64,000 bases of DNA from Epithemia pelagica (GCA_946965045.2 OX337235.1:1627508-1691507), one strand, 5' to 3'. Shown: positions 9,161 to 21,340, counted from the stretch's first letter. Notes: generated from the sequence alone by a model not told the origin. Made by a program: numbers and translations.

Positions 9161-10858
9161 ATGGCGACTGAGATTGTCATAACGCATCGTCACGACGACG
9201 ATGGAAGCCTCGGCGACATGTCGTCTTTGGTTTCCCCAACGACAATGTGGATGCAGGGAAATACAATGCCCGTCGCTGCGTTCCCCCAAAAAGTCTCGAT
9301 TCATACCGGTGGAGTCGACTTGAAAACATTGTTGAGTCAAGGTGGAAATGACAACACAAACAACTCGAATGATTATATCTTTACTGACGATGAGTCTGGA
9401 AGTTCACCTGCTGCGTCCCGTATCGAAGAAGAAGAGGATCTGCTTTCACCCATTTCCTCGACATCAATTTTGGGAGTAGAACCTCCATTCAGTGAAGAGC
9501 CTAGCCTACCCCCAAAACCTAGTGCAACGAAAGAGGATGTGACGCTCAGTTCGACCAAGGATTGGTCTGTTCACAACCAACAACGTGGACGCGAAGTTGC
9601 CAAGCATGTTCTCCAGAAGGTGAGATCCAAGAAAAGTCCAGAGGCCATGTCTGCCGCCACTAAGCCCACGCTTCGATATTCGACGAGTGCTGATACTTAC
9701 AATTCTGATGATGTGGAGCAACAGCTCCAAGATAATCGTCGCTCAGCACCTTCTCCGACTAAAACGTCCAAGGGTCCCCGCCGCAATATTTTGCATCGCT
9801 GTATGAACCGCCTTCGTCGTCAAAGAAGAAATTTCTTAGACAAGGTCTTTCATTCAAATGCACCAGCCAAGATTTCGGAATCCCCAACTGCTGCGCAAAC
9901 ATCCGCGACGGAAAGTACGGTTGCTCAAGTTCCGTCGAACCGTAGCACTGGCAGCTTGGACAGCTTAAAGAGTTCTCCCCATATATATGATGACGTTGAC
10001 TCAGAAGAATGGAATTATGGCGAGGAAAAAAGCGTAGATGAAGAATCGATATACATTGAAGAAGTAGGGAAGGGGGAGCGTCAGGAACGAGGGAAAGACA
10101 AGAAGGCGACGGAGCAAGATGATCCTACACCTAAACGAAGCAACGTCAACCCCAACAATAAGGATACAACTTGGTCGGGGCGGAAGAAGATGCTTCGACC
10201 AAAAAGTGTCGTAACGAACTTTTCGATGGATGACAAGAAACAGATACATCGCACCTCCCAAGTTGTCGATTCGATCCTTCGACAGTTTGTTGATGACAAT
10301 GCAAAGAACGGCGGCACTCCATCATCAACGGAGATCAAGAAACCCATTGGATCCGTTCTCTTAGCACGTCGAGAGAGCGGAAATGGAAATTCCAAGTCGA
10401 TCCTTCAGAGAAATCGTACCATAGAAGAATCAGAAAAGGTCAAGGTCGGTAAGAGTTCCCCTTCAGTCCTACAAAGACAAAATGACCAAGAAGATTCCCC
10501 GAAGGTCGGAAAAGGCAACATGGCAAGTGAAGGCAACGAGACACGCATGGCAACCTCACGTGTTCGTAATCTTGCGGATGCTGCAGAAGAAATAAGGAAA
10601 CTGGGTCCGGAAGGAGAGTTGTATCTTGCCAGACAACTGGAGATGCTGCGAGCTCAAGAGGCGAATGGAAGCAAACGGAAATTAGACCAACGAGACACTA
10701 ACAGAGATCAGCCGCCCGTTAACAGCGATTTTGGAAAGGAAAATGAACCGGTGGAGTTGAATCACATCGGGAGGGGGAGGACATTAGGCGACAAACATGG
10801 TACTAACATGGGTACGGAATCGATGCGCTTCCGTGCAACACTTCAGCCTCGTCAATAG
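9161..10858 (+). CDS. unknown, highly charged, largely disordered protein
   Basis: I take the ATG at 9161 as start (565 residues). A TTG 24 bases upstream only extends the frame. The protein is rich in Ser, Asp, Glu, Lys and Arg and has no recognisable domain. Visible pieces: an acidic N-terminal third (DDESGSSPAASRIEEEEDL), a strongly basic patch near residue 205 (GPRRNILHRCMNRLRRQRRN) that could be a nuclear localisation or RNA/DNA-contact segment, several short repeats of a 'KSILQR / PSVLQR' type between residues 400 and 450, and a short helix (VRNLADAAEEIRKLGPEGELYLARQLEMLR) near 480. It is probably a diatom-specific regulatory or scaffold protein. No introns needed. Confidence 0.7.
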   Translation: MATEIVITHRHDDDGSLGDMSSLVSPTTMWMQGNTMPVAAFPQKVSIHTGGVDLKTLLSQGGNDNTNNSNDYIFTDDESGSSPAASRIEEEEDLLSPISSTSILGVEPPFSEEPSLPPKPSATKEDVTLSSTKDWSVHNQQRGREVAKHVLQKVRSKKSPEAMSAATKPTLRYSTSADTYNSDDVEQQLQDNRRSAPSPTKTSKGPRRNILHRCMNRLRRQRRNFLDKVFHSNAPAKISESPTAAQTSATESTVAQVPSNRSTGSLDSLKSSPHIYDDVDSEEWNYGEEKSVDEESIYIEEVGKGERQERGKDKKATEQDDPTPKRSNVNPNNKDTTWSGRKKMLRPKSVVTNFSMDDKKQIHRTSQVVDSILRQFVDDNAKNGGTPSSTEIKKPIGSVLLARRESGNGNSKSILQRNRTIEESEKVKVGKSSPSVLQRQNDQEDSPKVGKGNMASEGNETRMATSRVRNLADAAEEIRKLGPEGELYLARQLEMLRAQEANGSKRKLDQRDTNRDQPPVNSDFGKENEPVELNHIGRGRTLGDKHGTNMGTESMRFRATLQPRQ

Positions 10859-11249
10859 ATGAAAACAACGAAAATCTTTGATTCAAACAACAATCCGCTT
10901 TATGTTTGTTAGTGGAGAATGGTACGCAAAAATGTGTGACTGTTAACGACACACATCATTTCAGAAAGACTCCTGGGGTTATTGTTAACCAGTAAGATGC
11001 TCTTTTATTACTCCTACTCCTATTTTTGTTTCTTCGGGTTTGATAGTGTGAGAGAGACTTCGGCCGTCCCAAGATGTACCTACGCAGGATATGGCCTCAT
11101 ACTCCATCGTAGGTAAAACAGGAGGTGTGAACGTGACCCAGATGTAGAGTTGAGATAGTTTGAGTCTTAGGTTCTTTCCGTTTGACGCGGCATGCGGCAT
11201 TCCCCATTCCCCATTCCCCATCTCGCGCACGACCACTCAAAAAATTACC
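10859..11249. other. intergenic, no feature recognised
   Basis: 391 bases between two plus-strand genes. It holds two direct copies of CCCCATTCC just before the start of the splicing-factor gene, but nothing I can assign. Confidence 0.4.
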
Positions 11250-13008
11250 ATGGATGAGGGTGGTGGGAAACCGAATGACGAGGCTCCGGCCGAAGAGTCA
11301 TTGCAGCGTGAGGACAATGGAAATACAGGGAGAGAAGTCCACCATGAGAATAAAGATGGCTACGGTGACCGCGGTGAATATGCTGGGAATGACCGAAATA
11401 ATAGCTTCGGTGGAAATAACATGAGCTCTTCGGCGGAACCAATGCGCCCGGTCTTTTTGGCGAATCTACACAGCGGATATACGACTGAAGATGTGATCGC
11501 GATCTTTGAACGCCCTATGCTACCACCATCATTGGCAAGAGAACAAGAAGAAAGCGGAAGAGACCATGGACCGGTGGTTGTCGACCGGATTGATGTGAAA
11601 CGTGGTTATTGCTTTGTATTTTTGAAGGATGCCCAAGACTACAATGACCTGAAGCGTATTGAACGCTTTGTCATGGAAATCAACGGAATGTAAGCAACTC
11701 ATCCAAATGACACACCGTCATTATTAACCTACGAGGTCTTCCACCGTCCACAGTGAAGCGTTTTTTGCAGCTTTTTGTGCCAATGATGATCAACTATTCA
11801 TCATCACCCGTTGCTCCCACATCAATCGGTAATCTCTTCCTTATATTGCTGGTGTCTCTGCGAATAAACGTGTTTCAAGTCTACAATTTTTGTGTTTCCT
11901 CCTTCGCCAAACGTTTTCTTCAATTCTACCTTCTTCCAACGACTGACATCTCATTCTTCCCTTCTACTTGCCTACTTCAAACAGGGGAGTTCCACGAGTC
12001 TCTGACGCGCTTCGTTCCGAATTTGCTCGAGGGGACGGACGGGTGAAACGAAAGGAAGATGAACGTCGGAAGAACATTTCACCCTCGGACACCCTCTTCG
12101 TTGTGAATTTCAACGAAGCCACAACGCGACGAGAAGATCTCCAGTGCCTCTTTGAACCATTTGGAGAACTTCTCCGAATTGACATCAAGAGAAACTATGC
12201 GTTCGTACAGTTCAAGACGATTGACGAGGCCACCAAGGCCAAGGAGATGATCAATGGGGGAAAGCTCGACCAGTCGGTCCTTACTGTAGAATATGTCGCA
12301 CGGCCAAGAATGGATGAGCCTCGACGTGGTCGCATGGGCGATGGAATGGATGGCCGTCGACGCATGGGCGGCGGAAGAGGAGGAGACCGCTACGATGACC
12401 GACGTCGATTCGATGGTCCTCCTCAAGGTTCGTATCGCGGTGGAAGTGGAGGTATGGGAGGTCCTCCATTTCCGTCCTATGGTGGCGGTGGGGGCGGTAT
12501 GGGAGACCGCTACGATGGTAGAGATCGCCGGTACAACGATAGGGATCGGTACAATGGTGGTGGCGGTGGTGGCATGGGGGGAGGCGGATATCTGGATGAT
12601 CGCAACCGTCGATCGCGTAGTCCTCTCCAAGGTTACCGTCGACGATCCTCGAGAAGCCGCTCACGCAGTCCGGGTCAAGGTGGACCTCCTCCCCAACGTT
12701 ATGGCTTCCGTGATCGTAGTCCACCTCGCATGGGAGGTCGCTATGATGACCGATACCGAGGAGATGACTTTCGTGGAGGTAGTGGTCCAGGCGGCGGTGG
12801 TGGAACTGGACGTTTGAGTCCTCACATGGGCGGTGGTGGACCCCCGCCCAGCACGGGAGGCGGTGGTGACGGTGGTAATGATTGGGATGGAGGGCGAAGT
12901 CGCAGTTCACCTCCACAAGATGGCATGCGAGGAGGCGGTGGTGGCCCTACCAGTGATTACCGTTCCTTAATCGATCACCGCGATCGGGATCGTGGATACC
13001 GTTCTTAA
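11250..13008 (+). CDS. SR-like splicing factor, two RRMs and Arg/Gly/Ser-rich tail (RS31/RS40 type)
   Basis: Exons 11250-11689 and 11985-13008. The intron 11690-11984 (295 nt) begins GTAAGC and ends TTCAAACAG, and the split codon restores ATG. 487 residues. RRM1 (about 65-145) runs from RPVFLANLHSGYTTEDVI to GYCFVFL and lies over the splice site. RRM2 (about 175-250) has DTLFVVNFNEATTRREDLQC, then NYAFVQF, a close match to the second RRM of plant RS31/RS40/RS41 proteins. The tail is Gly-rich with RGG, DRYDDR and RSRS runs. These proteins bind pre-mRNA and guide splice-site choice in the nucleus. The intron is the longest found in this window, which fits the habit of SR genes to regulate themselves by alternative splicing, though that is inference. 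Confidence 0.85.
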
Positions 13009-13615
13009 CCACAAGCAAGATTTAGTAGGGTTTCTTGTTGTTGTCTGAACATGATCGCTTTCGCATCCTTTCTGTAGTATCTCCATCTTAGATTCGTGTC
13101 AGATTATGTGGCTTTGGATAGAGATTTAATACATTACTATAGGTCGCAAAACTTGAATGAAACTGGGAAACATTGAACTGGAAGCACCAAAAGAGACGTA
13201 GGTAGAAAAAAGCACGGCGCCTGAAACTGTTGGAAACCCGATAGCGTCAATCAACATGATGTATACCTTCGAATGAGCGCTCCTGCTTCTTGGCCCCAGT
13301 TTCTTGTGTTATCATACATCCTTACATTTGGTTCCTAGAATGAATTAAGTGATAGTTAATTGGTTGTGATCGTCTTCTGCCTTGACCTTCTGGCAATCAA
13401 TCTCTAAGACTAGGAGTCTTTGTTTGTGGTGCTGGTTGAGGTGTCAAAATAAGTGGGTCGCCTGCACTAATTGTCTCACTATTATTGTCATATTTCTATC
13501 TCTACTCTTGTCTAAAGAACTGTCTCGGTTTGTAAAGTTTTGAGCGATGAGGCGGAGGAGGAAGATTGTGCGACTGTGCTGTTCAGTGTACCTTGAGAAT
13601 GGCGTGTACTTGTTG
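13009..13615. other. convergent intergenic region
   Basis: 607 bases between the 3' ends of the splicing-factor gene (plus) and the gene at 13616 (minus). It should contain both 3' untranslated regions. No element or RNA gene was recognised. Confidence 0.45.
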
Positions 13616-14917
13616 TTAAGCCTGTTGAAGGCACAAAATGAGCTGCTGAGAGGCTGTTGCGAGGGCCAAATGATGAGAATCTCCAAAGATTTGCGCCGCT
13701 TCCAATACACCACCCAATGCATTGTTTTGCCGTTGGTGATTGAAGTAAATGATTTGAAGTCGCAACGCCGGAACACAACGACACAGAGCCACAAGTGATT
13801 GCATGGCAAAGTAGGCCCGATGCGGATGGTGGTGCATTCCACTCACTTTTTGCAACATGCATTCCACCAATTTCAAGTTACCATTCTTTGTATGATTTGT
13901 CTGCAAAAAGGTGGAAATATCCATCGACCTTGACTCCGCCGCAACTTGGAAGGCTTGCGTGACGACCACGAGTGCCATGTGAGAAATTTCGGTAGTATTG
14001 TCATCTTGGCAAGCCAATTGCAAAATACCTCTTGATATGCGTTCTTGTGTTTCGGTTTGCGGAAACAGCAGACACAAAGTCGTGGGTACGGCAACAGACA
14101 ATCCGCTTCGATTGGGATCAGTCATGTGGAGCAAAGACTCCATGCCAAGCCGTTGTACATCGTACAGATCTGTGGAAAGAAAGCTCCACGCGGTTTCCAA
14201 TGCATCCGAGATGCAACTTTTGTCCGAATGTACGAACGGTTGTTGCATGATCGTATCAGCTTGTCGCAGCAGGGTACCATTCCAAAAACAGGGCGCAGAC
14301 GTGGTCAATCTTGAATGACCTTCACTATCCTCGCTATCATCCCCATTGTCGCTTGTAGACAGCATTTGCACCACTTTTTGTGCGTACTCGTGGTATGAGT
14401 AGGTATCACCGTCACAGTGTTGCACTTCCACAATTATGGAATCTTCGTCCTCGGTGCCCTCTCTGCCTGCAAAGAACAAGACTTCAAATTCCACCTGGTT
14501 CATGGATTCACATGAAGCCGAAACAGGAGAATTGTGGTACTCCACTTTCAACGAAAGCTTGCGAAATAGCTTGGGTAAACGTTTCAAAATACTTCTGAGT
14601 CGATCTTTCTTAACTCGAACATGGCAGGGCGAAAGTGGGTGATACAAGCCTAGCATTGTCAAAGTTGGATCGGTCCACCCGAGGTTGTCTGGAATTTCCA
14701 TTGAAGAAGAAACTTTTGGCTTCGAAGTATCGCCACCATTCAGCAAGGGTGCTTTCTGTTCGCTCTGTACGGATTCCAGCTGTCCTACCGTTGATTCCAC
14801 TAGCATTCTGGCCGAACGAAAGACGGGTGCCCGTTTCGAGGCTTCATCCTCACTCCGAAGGTCAAGCATTGAAAAACCATTATTAGAAGTTGTCGTCGTA
14901 GAGTCAGAGGATTGCAT
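13616..14917 (-). CDS. unknown protein with helical, ARM/HEAT-like C-terminal half
   Basis: Single-exon, 433 residues, start ATG at 14917. The first ~90 residues are Ser/Thr-rich and disordered. The middle has a beta-rich block (LFRKLSLKVEYHNSP, VEFEVLFFAG, DSIIVEVQHCDGDTYSYHEYAQKVVQML). That could be a lipid- or protein-binding domain such as a KA1-like fold, but I cannot prove it. The C-terminal ~200 residues are amphipathic helices in pairs (ALETAWSFLSTDLYDVQRLGMESLLHM, HMALVVVTQAFQVA, AYFAMQSLVALCRC, HLALATASQQLILCL), like armadillo or HEAT repeats. 'DVQRLGMESLLHMTDP' is typical of ARM-repeat proteins. No function is assigned. Confidence 0.7.
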   Translation of the reverse strand: MQSSDSTTTTSNNGFSMLDLRSEDEASKRAPVFRSARMLVESTVGQLESVQSEQKAPLLNGGDTSKPKVSSSMEIPDNLGWTDPTLTMLGLYHPLSPCHVRVKKDRLRSILKRLPKLFRKLSLKVEYHNSPVSASCESMNQVEFEVLFFAGREGTEDEDSIIVEVQHCDGDTYSYHEYAQKVVQMLSTSDNGDDSEDSEGHSRLTTSAPCFWNGTLLRQADTIMQQPFVHSDKSCISDALETAWSFLSTDLYDVQRLGMESLLHMTDPNRSGLSVAVPTTLCLLFPQTETQERISRGILQLACQDDNTTEISHMALVVVTQAFQVAAESRSMDISTFLQTNHTKNGNLKLVECMLQKVSGMHHHPHRAYFAMQSLVALCRCVPALRLQIIYFNHQRQNNALGGVLEAAQIFGDSHHLALATASQQLILCLQQA

Positions 14918-16307
14918 AGTTGAAGCCGTGCGAGTGAACTTGTTCTTGCGTGGTGTAAGTTTTTTATGATGGGATCCAAAGAGGTTACGTTACGTGAAAG
15001 GCCAAACCCATGCACGTCTGGATTTCTGATCTCCCCCAAAGGCGTCACTTTTTACGCCATATCGAACAGCTAGGGCGTGTTTTCGGACGCTCGAATGTAG
15101 AACATCTGCATTGGTTTCAGCAATAATAAGCACCAAAACCAATCGTGTACCTTACGTGAAAAAACGTGAAACTCTAAATAGTTGCAGCCTTGCCACTTGC
15201 CGGTTGGCACTTCTCACTGGCACAAGTTATATAGGAATCCGATCGAGTCGTCTCGATAAGGAGTACACGTTCTGGTTGATGATTCACTTAACACACCGCA
15301 GACAAGACTCGACCTATCATAACTAGTTCTCTAGGCATGCTATAGGAGACGAGATTGGCGCCTCGGGATTACCAATATTGGCTTACATGTGAGAATCAAA
15401 TGATACATGTGAGAACCTGTGGTCATTGGGAAATGGACAATCATGCAGGAATACGTACAGGATACGTAGCCACGGTACATTTGAGAGAGGAATCAGTAGA
15501 TCCTTGTAGCCACAGTACATTTGTGAAGAAATGCACGTGATCTCTGTACCCAGTACTGGGGACAATAACCTAAAGTGGCCCATGGGGAAAGATATACAAA
15601 TCTGGAATAAAGCTCACAATCTATACTCACCATACATCACATCTCTTTGTGTCCTACGTACTCTCCTAGTAGTTGTTGGCCTTTCCTTGACCCGTGGGAA
15701 CTGGCTACGTAGTTGGTGACTCCTGATTGTCTCTGTCTGAGGCTTTGGTACAGCCTCTAAAATCTACTCATTCCTGTTTGGGCAGAAGCCCTTTAACCTT
15801 TGCGACTGACCCACGCATCTTGGACATTGTAGGCGTGCCGATCAAATACAATACAAATACTCCTAGCAACTAGGAAATACTCCTAGCTCCTAGGTAGGAG
15901 TATGTGGGTATAGAGGAGTGAGTACTCCTAGGAGTAACTGTTAACTGGTGCGACTGATTATCATGTATCATGTCGAGGGTCGAGAATAATGATACTATGC
16001 CTCTACGATTAAAAACGAAGATGAACCCATTCTGGAATTCTGTCCATAAAAATAGTAGTAGTACGACGTACGACTCGCAACTCGCAACTCGCAATGGTAG
16101 TCGATAGTTGACACTTGACAATTGACAACACTGACAACAAGATTGAGGCCGGACATTTTCGTTCTTCGCACAAAGCGGCCTGTTTTTGAGTTTTGCGGCT
16201 ACTACTCCTAGATACTAAGTTCTCCGCTCTACTAAAGAGAGGAGTAGGTACTACCTGCCCGGTACTACCTACTACTAGTGGAGAAGATCTGAAACCTGAA
16301 ACCTCTA
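14918..16307. other. repeat-rich gene-free region
   Basis: No gene is seen. It contains many short copies of TACTCCTAG and its complement (densest at 15855-15930 and 16200-16260), a diverged LTR fragment at 15608-15769, and the approach to the large inverted-repeat element that starts at 16308. Confidence 0.5.
15608..15769 (+). repeat. diverged fragment of a Copia LTR (3' portion)
   Basis: The order AAAGCTCACAATCT - CACCAT - CACATCTCTTTGTGTCC - TTGACCCGTGG - AGTTGGTGACTCCTGATTGTCT - TCTACT follows the last ~190 bases of the LTR at 20108-20829, with many substitutions and small gaps. The 5' part of the LTR is not recognisable, so it is an old relic rather than a clean solo LTR. Confidence 0.55.
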
Positions 16308-16525
16308 CTAGTGCCTACTAGGGTGGCGCGCCTAGGGCGCGCGGTTTTGCGCCCAAATCGCAGGGTTGGGAATGGGGGATAACTTCTCGAATATTGACTC
16401 CCAGACCATGGTGTTCGATATTTAGCATCTCCAGACAATGCCTTCGGTCCCCTTGATGGGTGGTCTTGTCCATGGGCCATGGTTATAGATATAGAAGTAG
16501 CTAAGGTAGGACCATTTTTTCAGTG
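16308..16525 (+). repeat. left terminal inverted repeat of the outer DNA transposon
   Basis: Pairs with 26985-27200. The first 18 bases match exactly, the rest with clear substitutions and small gaps. The inner boundary is approximate. Confidence 0.65.
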
Positions 16526-17130
16526 GGCACGATTTGGGCTCGTTTTTGGCCAATGGGCAGGGTTGGGAATGGTGCACCACTTCATGGAAATCGAATGAAC
16601 CAGGCTAGAATTGCGGCTTTGAGACCTTGGTGGTGTGTTCTAAGGAACTTTTAAGTTTGGTGAGGCTATGGTGGACTCTTCAGTGTGTATGCTCTCTGAT
16701 CGATTGGACGTATCTTCTTTTCATCACTGTGTTTTCCTATTTCTATTCATAGACTAAGTGAGTGTTTCAACAGTAAATGTAACTAGTAGTTCTTCGAGTA
16801 AGCAGCTTAAGGAAAGCGAGTGTTGTCGTAAAAGGCTTCAGCATGAAGGTCTGGCTGATTTTCCTCAAAGTCAAACGACAAATTACTGTTGACTCCAGTG
16901 CCACATGAGGACATTGTGGTGTTCGACACGTTGCTGATTCATCCAAAGTTTGGTTTCCTGCTTCTTCCTCCATTGGAGAGGGATACTCATAGTCTTTGTT
17001 GTCTTGCTCCTCTGCTGGTCCCACCATCCCTTCTCTACCTGACCCGTTCCCTATGCTCCTTCACCTGTCCCTCCTACTCCTACATGGGACAGGTTCCCTC
17101 TGCTCCTCCCATCTCTCCTGCTCCTACACT

Positions 17131-17838
17131 TGGCAGAATTCTCACCAACAACTAGGTTGTGGTGGAATCTACAACTCATCGACTGATGCTAGTATTTTAT
17201 GGCATCCGATGACATTTTCGTAAAAGTGAGAAAAGAATGACGGCATGCTCGCAGACCTTTTAATTCGGCCAAGGCATGCTCGCAATGCAAGTGTTATGAG
17301 CGACCGATCGGATATTAATTATGGCCCAACACGTGCGCGCCCATTATTCTCAAGCGCGCGCAATCAATATCCGAGTACGCACCTCCACGACTTAGCCCAA
17401 CGGCCTAAGTAACCGAAGCACGAATCACGATCACGCGAGACCATATCTCTATTCCCACAAATCGAAGAATGCAAACAGCAACGCGCCAAGGAAACTACCT
17501 ATATCATGACAAAGCAAGAGCTGTTGGCATTGGTATATGATATACAAGTGCATATACTTCCAATACACAATATCCATGTCTACTCCAACCATACCAGTCC
17601 TGTCAGCGCCATGAATATATTAGTCATGCACCCTGACCAGACCTGCACACCCACACACACACCGTAGTCCTAAAGCTCACAATCATTAACATTACCATAT
17701 CATCACGTCTTCAGTGTCCTGACTATCCCTACGATAGAACCCTTGGGTTTCCTTTGTTCTCTGACCTGTGGAGAACCTTGGTATCAGTTGGTAATCGATT
17801 GTGGCTCTTCTAGAGCGTGTATTGATGAATCTCTACTA
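17131..17838 (+). repeat. LTR 1 (5' outer LTR)
   Basis: 708 bp, begins TGGCAGAATTCTCACC and ends TCTCTACTA. Preceded by ACACT. Nearly identical to 25366-26073. Followed at once by GATTAACAGTCTCACTGC, the likely primer-binding region, which also follows the LTRs ending at 20829 and (with small changes) at 57822. Confidence 0.9.
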
Positions 17839-17870
17839 GATTAACAGTCTCACTGCTTATTTCCCTGCAG

Positions 17871-18074
17871 TTGCAATTGAAACCTTACTTACCCATCAAC
17901 ACCCGTTACAGAATGAGCTACCACAACAAACAAGAGTTAGAGGACAAAGCTACTCAACCCATCAACAGGGCCAGCCTGGCTAAGGCTAGGGTCACCAATT
18001 CTCTCCTATTCCAGGACCTCAAGCTGCACCAGGACTCCGTACAACTACCTTCCCAATACTCATCCAACCAGTGA
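17871..18074 (+). other. leader open frame between primer site and gag (copy 1)
   Basis: An open frame of up to 67 codons (KQELEDKATQP, ARVTNSLLFQDLKLHQDSVQL, ending SNQ). It recurs at 20863-21066 and 57897-58157. This copy has an in-frame ATG (reading MSYHNKQELEDK), while the other two have TTG at that codon. It may be only conserved RNA leader sequence. No known domain. Confidence 0.4.
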
Positions 18075-18225
18075 ACCACTTTTGTTGAGGACTACTACGA
18101 GTACGACGAAGAAGCCGCCTTCTGTTACTGAATCTCCGGTTCAACTCGATCACCGCAACGAGTCTGGAAGTGACCAAGAATAAGTAACTTTAAGTAGTTT
18201 TCACACCAAACCGGAGACAAAACCA

Positions 18226-18345
18226 AGTTCCGCACATCCGGGTTACCTTTTGGACATCACAACACACATCCGGGTACTTCAACCGTGGCACATCCGGGTT
18301 CCGAAGGCACACCACACATCCGGGTTGAGACTTTTACATCCGGGT
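18226..18345 (+). repeat. ACATCCGGGT decamer array in the gag leader
   Basis: Five copies of ACATCCGGGT lie in the ~120 bases before the gag start of int1. Three copies each lie at 21220-21300 (int2) and 58205-58280 (int3). Position and motif are kept in all three copies of the family, so it is a candidate cis-acting signal of the element. Confidence 0.8.
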
Positions 18346-18436
18346 TCTCATCACGAAGCACAAGACATTACTAAAGTTTTCGACTAAGACATCGCAGGAC
18401 ACATATCAACATATCTCATCACCAAGTCGAGCAATC

Positions 18437-20163
18437 ATGGAACCGACTACATCGACCACACCAGAGTTCCACCCCAATCAAAGTATATCTGATCAAGAAG
18501 TCTTTGATCATATTACTCAGGTGTTGTTCAACTTTTCCAAGAAAAGGGTCGATGTACTCACGAAATGGATGCATCATCATGCTTTTGATGATATACTCAG
18601 TATCATCGAACATATGGCGGATGACCCAGAGAAGAATATGGATAATATGGTCAAGTACAAGTCAGGAAAACAAATGCATGACCTACATATCAACACAAGC
18701 CATCAGATCAAGTTGCTTGCCTACTGGTACCGACAAAAGAGCACCGATATCCAGAGTATCCCTTCCAAGGCAACCTGGATGAATCTGACCAAGGCAGAAT
18801 TTGATCTATGGAGGATAAACACTGACTTTTGCTCTGGAAGCCCTATCACTGACCCAGTATCACCCATGAAGCCTCCATCCCATTCGACGTCACCCAAATC
18901 GTTTAGTACTACTTCTGCTGCATCGCAGTCCCAACAGGACCTAACCGCATTCAAGAAGGGAACCAAGCGTGACGCTATGGCATATGAAACATTCAAGGAT
19001 GAACGATACTACGACACGTTCTGGAGGACTTTCAAAACCACAGCAAAAGCCCAAGGTTTATCTCATGTTCTTGACTTCCGATACAAGCCGCCGACAAATG
19101 ATACGTATGCAACAGAACTTTTCCAAGAGCAACAGATCTTCCTATACTCCATCCTTGTGCGCATCATCCAGACTGACCAAGGAAGAGCTTATGTTCGCGA
19201 ACATGAGCATGATGAAGATGCACGAGCAGTGTTAGAGAAGCTTCACACATTGCATACGAAGTCAGACTTAGCAAAACGAGAGGTCCTACGATTAACCAAT
19301 TACATCTCCAACCTTCGCCTTGATGATACATGGCGCAATTCTTGCTTCATTTCCAAGACAAACTACGTTTACTCGATAACCTTGTTGATCTCTCTGATTG
19401 CATACCTGATCACACCAGGATGACGTTTCTTATGCAAGCTGTCGAGAAGGTACCTGACCTTCGCAGAGTGAAAATCTTGGACAACGTTGTCAACACAAAG
19501 TCTGGAGCAAAGTCTTTACGTTATCAATCGTACTTCTCCATTTTGATGGACGCAGCATATGACCATGATCAAGTCACGCAATCTTCTGCAACTGGTTGTC
19601 GTCGTAGTGTCAAGCAACACGAGCAACACGAAACACAACATGATATTGAGGGATCCCTTCAGGAAGACGATGCATATCAGATAAACAATACCAACGTCCA
19701 AGATGATAACACGGCATCTCCAAAAGCCAGTCTTCCTCGTGACCTATGGTTTAAACTTCCTGAGAATGCTCACAAGGTGATTGTTGAGTATAACAGGAAC
19801 GTGCAAGCTCCTACTCCGAGTCCAAGAAACGTACAGCAACACTCCCTTGACATTGATCCTGAACCTGATCCTGACCCTGGTCAAGATGTTTTCGACAACC
19901 TGGACAACCTCACATATCCGCAGGATGATTCCGATCCAGCCACCCATCTCATCCATCAAGCAATGACGTCAACCGACCTCAATCATCCAGCTTATGATTT
20001 GTCTAATGTTCTATCCAATGCCGCATCCAAGACGAGTAAGAAAGTTAGTTTCAAAGAGAAAGAGCACAAGCAGAAGATCCACATGGCTCAGTACATGTTC
20101 TCTCGAATGGCAGAATTCTCACCAACGACTAGGTGGTGGTGGAATCTACAACTCATCGACTGA
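18437..20163 (+). pseudogene. Copia gag, frameshifted and truncated (int1)
   Basis: The frame starts at the ATG at 18437 (MEPTTSTTPEFHPNQ). It matches the int2 gag through KREVLRLTNYISNLRLDDTWR, where about 13 bases present in int2 (after TGGCG, near 19333) are missing, shifting the frame. The correct frame then resumes with FLLHFQDKLRLLDNLVDLSD and continues through the DIDPEPDPDP motif to MFSRM, where it runs into the middle LTR. No protease, integrase or RT follows. Not functional as it stands. Confidence 0.8.
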
Positions 20164-20829
20164 TGCTAGTATTTTATGGCATCCGATGACATTTTCGTAA
20201 AAGTGAGAAAAGAATGACGGCATGCTCGCAGACCTTTTAATTCGGCCAAGGCATGCTCGCAATGCAAGTGTTATGAGCGACCGATCGGATATTAATTATG
20301 GCCCAACACGTGCACGCCCATTATTCTCAAGCGCGCGCAATCAATATCCGAGTACGCACCTCCACGACTTAGCCCAACGGCCTAAGTAACCGAAGCACGA
20401 ATCACGATCACGCGAGACCATATCTCTATTCCCACAAATCGAAGAATGCAAACGGCAACGCGCCAAGAAAACTACCTATATCACAACAAAGCAAGAGCTG
20501 TTGGCATTAGTATATGATATACAAGTGTATATACTTCCAATACACAATATCCATGTCTACACCAACCAGACCAGTCCTGTCAGCGCCATGAATATATCAG
20601 TCATGCACCCTGGCCAGACCTGCACATCAAAACACACACCGTAGTCCTAAAGCTCACAATCTAACAATATCACCATTTATCACATCCTCTTTTGTGTCCC
20701 GACTATCCTTTTGATAGACTACGACTTGGTTGTATCTCTGACCCGTGGAGATACTACTATCGGTTGGTGACCTACCTGATTGTCTGCTCTACCGAGCATT
20801 ATCCCCCATGAGTTTGAAAGAATTCTACT
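20108..20829 (+). repeat. LTR 2 (middle LTR)
   Basis: 722 bp, begins TGGCAGAATTCTCACC and ends ATTCTACTA. It matches LTR 1 and LTR 3 up to about base 545 of the LTR and is clearly different afterwards, so it belongs to another subfamily. The sequence before it (CTCTCGAA) lacks the purine tract that precedes genuine 3' LTRs of this family. Confidence 0.88.
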
Positions 20830-20862
20830 AGATTAACAGTCTCACTGCTTATTTCCCTGCAG

Positions 20863-21066
20863 TTGCATTTGGAACCTTACTTACCCATCAACACCCACTA
20901 CAGATTGAGATACCCCAACAAACAAGAGTTAGAGGACAAAGCTACCCAACCCAACAACAGGGCCAGCCTGGCTAAGGCTAGGGTCACCAACCCTCTCCTA
21001 TTCCAGGACCTCAAGCTGCACCAGGACTCCGTGCAACTACCTTCCCAATACTCACCTGACCAGTGA
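20863..21066 (+). other. leader open frame between primer site and gag (copy 2)
   Basis: 67 codons, very close to the copy at 17871-18074, but starting from TTG and with no internal ATG in the conserved part. It ends at a TGA exactly where copy 1 ends. After a small shift the following bases still match the longer copy at 57897-58157. Confidence 0.35.
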
Positions 21067-21340
21067 ACCACTTTGTTGAGGACTACGAGCAAGACGAGCA
21101 AGCTACCACTGTTCCTGATTCCCCGGTTCAACTCGATCACCGCAACGAGTCTGGAAGAGACCAAGAATAAGTATCTTTAAGTAGTTTTCACACCAAACCA
21201 GAGACAAAACCGAGTTCCGCACATCCGGGTTACCTTTTGGACATCACAACACACATCCGGGTACTTTATACGTGGCATATACGTGGTACATCCGGGTTCA
21301 TATCACACCACACATTAAATAAAACCAATCAAGTACTACC

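Noticed and set aside
12079-12916. Long open frames antisense and out of frame to the splicing-factor exon
   Set aside because: They arise from the GC-rich Gly/Arg/Ser codon repeats of the sense gene and give His/Thr-repeat peptides with no domain.
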